From Acidobacteriota bacterium (GTDB taxonomy: Bacteria > Acidobacteriota > Terriglobia > Terriglobales > Acidobacteriaceae), in contig JAJYBT010000078.1 in assembly GCA_021778875.1 (NCBI GenBank), positions 1 through 7,954 on the forward strand: 7,954 nucleotides of DNA, written 5' to 3'. The notes under the pieces were generated by a model. That model saw only the letters and a list, made by a program, of their open reading frames with translations, did not search any database and was not told the origin of the DNA. Below are positions 7,117 through 7,954 of the stretch, in pieces; the first letter of the stretch is position 1, and the number at the start of each line of letters is the position of its first letter. The position numbers and the translations under genes were made by a program.

Positions 7117-7954
7117 ATGGATGCCATGGCCGGCACGGACACGATGGAAGCACCCCTCAGCGGGCACCCGCTCCGCTGGCGCTATGTTGCGCTGGTCACG
7201 GCCGCCATTGCCATCAGCTACTTCGACCGGCAAACGCTTTCTGTGGCCATTGCCGCAATCCAGCGCACCATCCCCATCTCGAATGAGCAGTTCTCCTATC
7301 TTCAAACGGCTTTTCTACTTTCCTATGCGGCCCTGTATGCAATTGGCGGCCGCATGCTGGACAAGCTCGGCACGCGCCGCGGCTTTCTGCTCATCATGCT
7401 CTGGTGGTCGCTGGCATGCATGATGCACGGCTTTGCATTCAATTTTGCGTGGCTGCTGGCGATGCGCTTCCTGCTCGGCATGGGCGAGGGCGGCGCATTT
7501 CCCGCTGCCGCGCGCGTGGTGTCGGAGTGGCTCCCGGCGCAGGAGCGCGCCACCGCCATGGGCTTCATCAACGCGGGAACGTCCGTGGGCTCCCTGCTGG
7601 CTCCGCCGCTCATCGGCCTCGTGTTGATCTATAGCGACTGGCGCGTGGTCTTCTTTTCAGCCGGATCCATCGGGTTGCTGTGGGTGCTGTGGTGGGCGTT
7701 CGCTTATCGCGGCGAGATGCCGGTTCTCTCGTCCAATACGCTCGATGCGCGACTGCTGGCGCAGCGTTTGACGTTTCGCGAAATCGCGGGACTGCGCAGC
7801 GTACAGGCGCTTGTCTTCGCAAAATTCATGAGTGACTCGGCGTGGTATTTCATGCTGTTCTGGCTGCCCAAGTATCTCTATGACGCGCGCGGCTTCGACG
7901 TCAAACAGGTCGGCTACTACGCGTGGATACCCTATGCCGCGTCCGGCGTGGGCA
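7117..7954 (+). CDS. MFS transporter, ACS/ExuT-like, N-terminal part (runs off the right edge)
   Basis: There are 279 open codons to the window end, covering about seven or eight of the expected twelve helices. Seen in order: helix 1 at about 23-35 leading into SYFDRQTLSVA (34-44), the DRxxL motif typical of the anion:cation symporter branch; the loop motif GGRMLDKLGTRRGF (77-90), an MFS motif A variant; RFLLGMGEGGAFPAAARVV (117-135); a long helix pair at about 150-195 with SDWRVVFF between; a central loop at about 199-225; and SAWYFMLFWLPKYLYDARGF (241-260) starting the second half. Many relatives carry hexuronates or other organic anions. Position after the hydroxyproline operon suggests uptake of hydroxyproline or a related acid, but the family does not prove it. 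AGGGAG supports the start at 7117. The gene is 199 bases after the DUF885 gene, same strand, so co-regulation is plausible but not shown. Confidence 0.87.
   Translation, partial: MDAMAGTDTMEAPLSGHPLRWRYVALVTAAIAISYFDRQTLSVAIAAIQRTIPISNEQFSYLQTAFLLSYAALYAIGGRMLDKLGTRRGFLLIMLWWSLACMMHGFAFNFAWLLAMRFLLGMGEGGAFPAAARVVSEWLPAQERATAMGFINAGTSVGSLLAPPLIGLVLIYSDWRVVFFSAGSIGLLWVLWWAFAYRGEMPVLSSNTLDARLLAQRLTFREIAGLRSVQALVFAKFMSDSAWYFMLFWLPKYLYDARGFDVKQVGYYAWIPYAASGVG

Overview
The window (7954 bases, GC-rich, tightly packed genes) looks like a bacterial chromosome segment carrying a hydroxyproline-catabolism operon. The genome style (GC-rich, a secreted DUF885 peptidase-like protein, an ExuT-like MFS transporter) would fit Acidobacteriota (Terriglobia). 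That assignment is an impression from the proteins, not something I could test here.

Left edge (1-331, minus strand): the first 110 codons of a cation-transporting P-type ATPase, which runs off the window. It is transcribed away from everything else and is probably unrelated. A divergent intergenic region of about 200 bases follows (332-528). It contains an AT-rich block that reads TATAAT on the minus strand and a perfect 10-base palindrome (TGATCGATCA) that could be an operator.

Core operon (529-5089, plus strand): five genes with interlocking starts and stops. In order they are a 4-hydroxyproline 2-epimerase (both catalytic cysteines present), a DAO/DadA-type FAD oxidoreductase, an 83-residue [2Fe-2S] protein, a second FAD/NAD(P)-type oxidoreductase with a C-terminal BFD-like [2Fe-2S] domain, and a DapA-family class I aldolase/lyase. 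The three middle genes match the heteromeric D-hydroxyproline dehydrogenase architecture (related to HcnABC and the opine oxidases). The DapA-like gene fits the pyrroline-4-hydroxy-2-carboxylate deaminase step. Together they would convert trans-4-hydroxy-L-proline to cis-4-hydroxy-D-proline, then to 1-pyrroline-4-hydroxy-2-carboxylate, then to 2-oxoglutarate semialdehyde. The final step, a semialdehyde dehydrogenase to 2-oxoglutarate, is not in the window, and neither is a regulator.

Downstream (5103-6917): a full-length DUF885-family protein with a likely signal peptide and an HEGIPGHH motif, 13 bases after the deaminase gene and so plausibly in the same transcript. After a 199-base gap holding another short palindrome comes an MFS transporter (7117 to the window end, truncated), resembling the ACS/ExuT-like branch. 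An attractive but unproven reading is that the operon links extracellular peptide breakdown, uptake and oxidation of hydroxyproline, for example from collagen or plant cell-wall glycoproteins. I saw no RNA genes, CRISPR arrays, insertion sequences or convincing rho-independent terminators.
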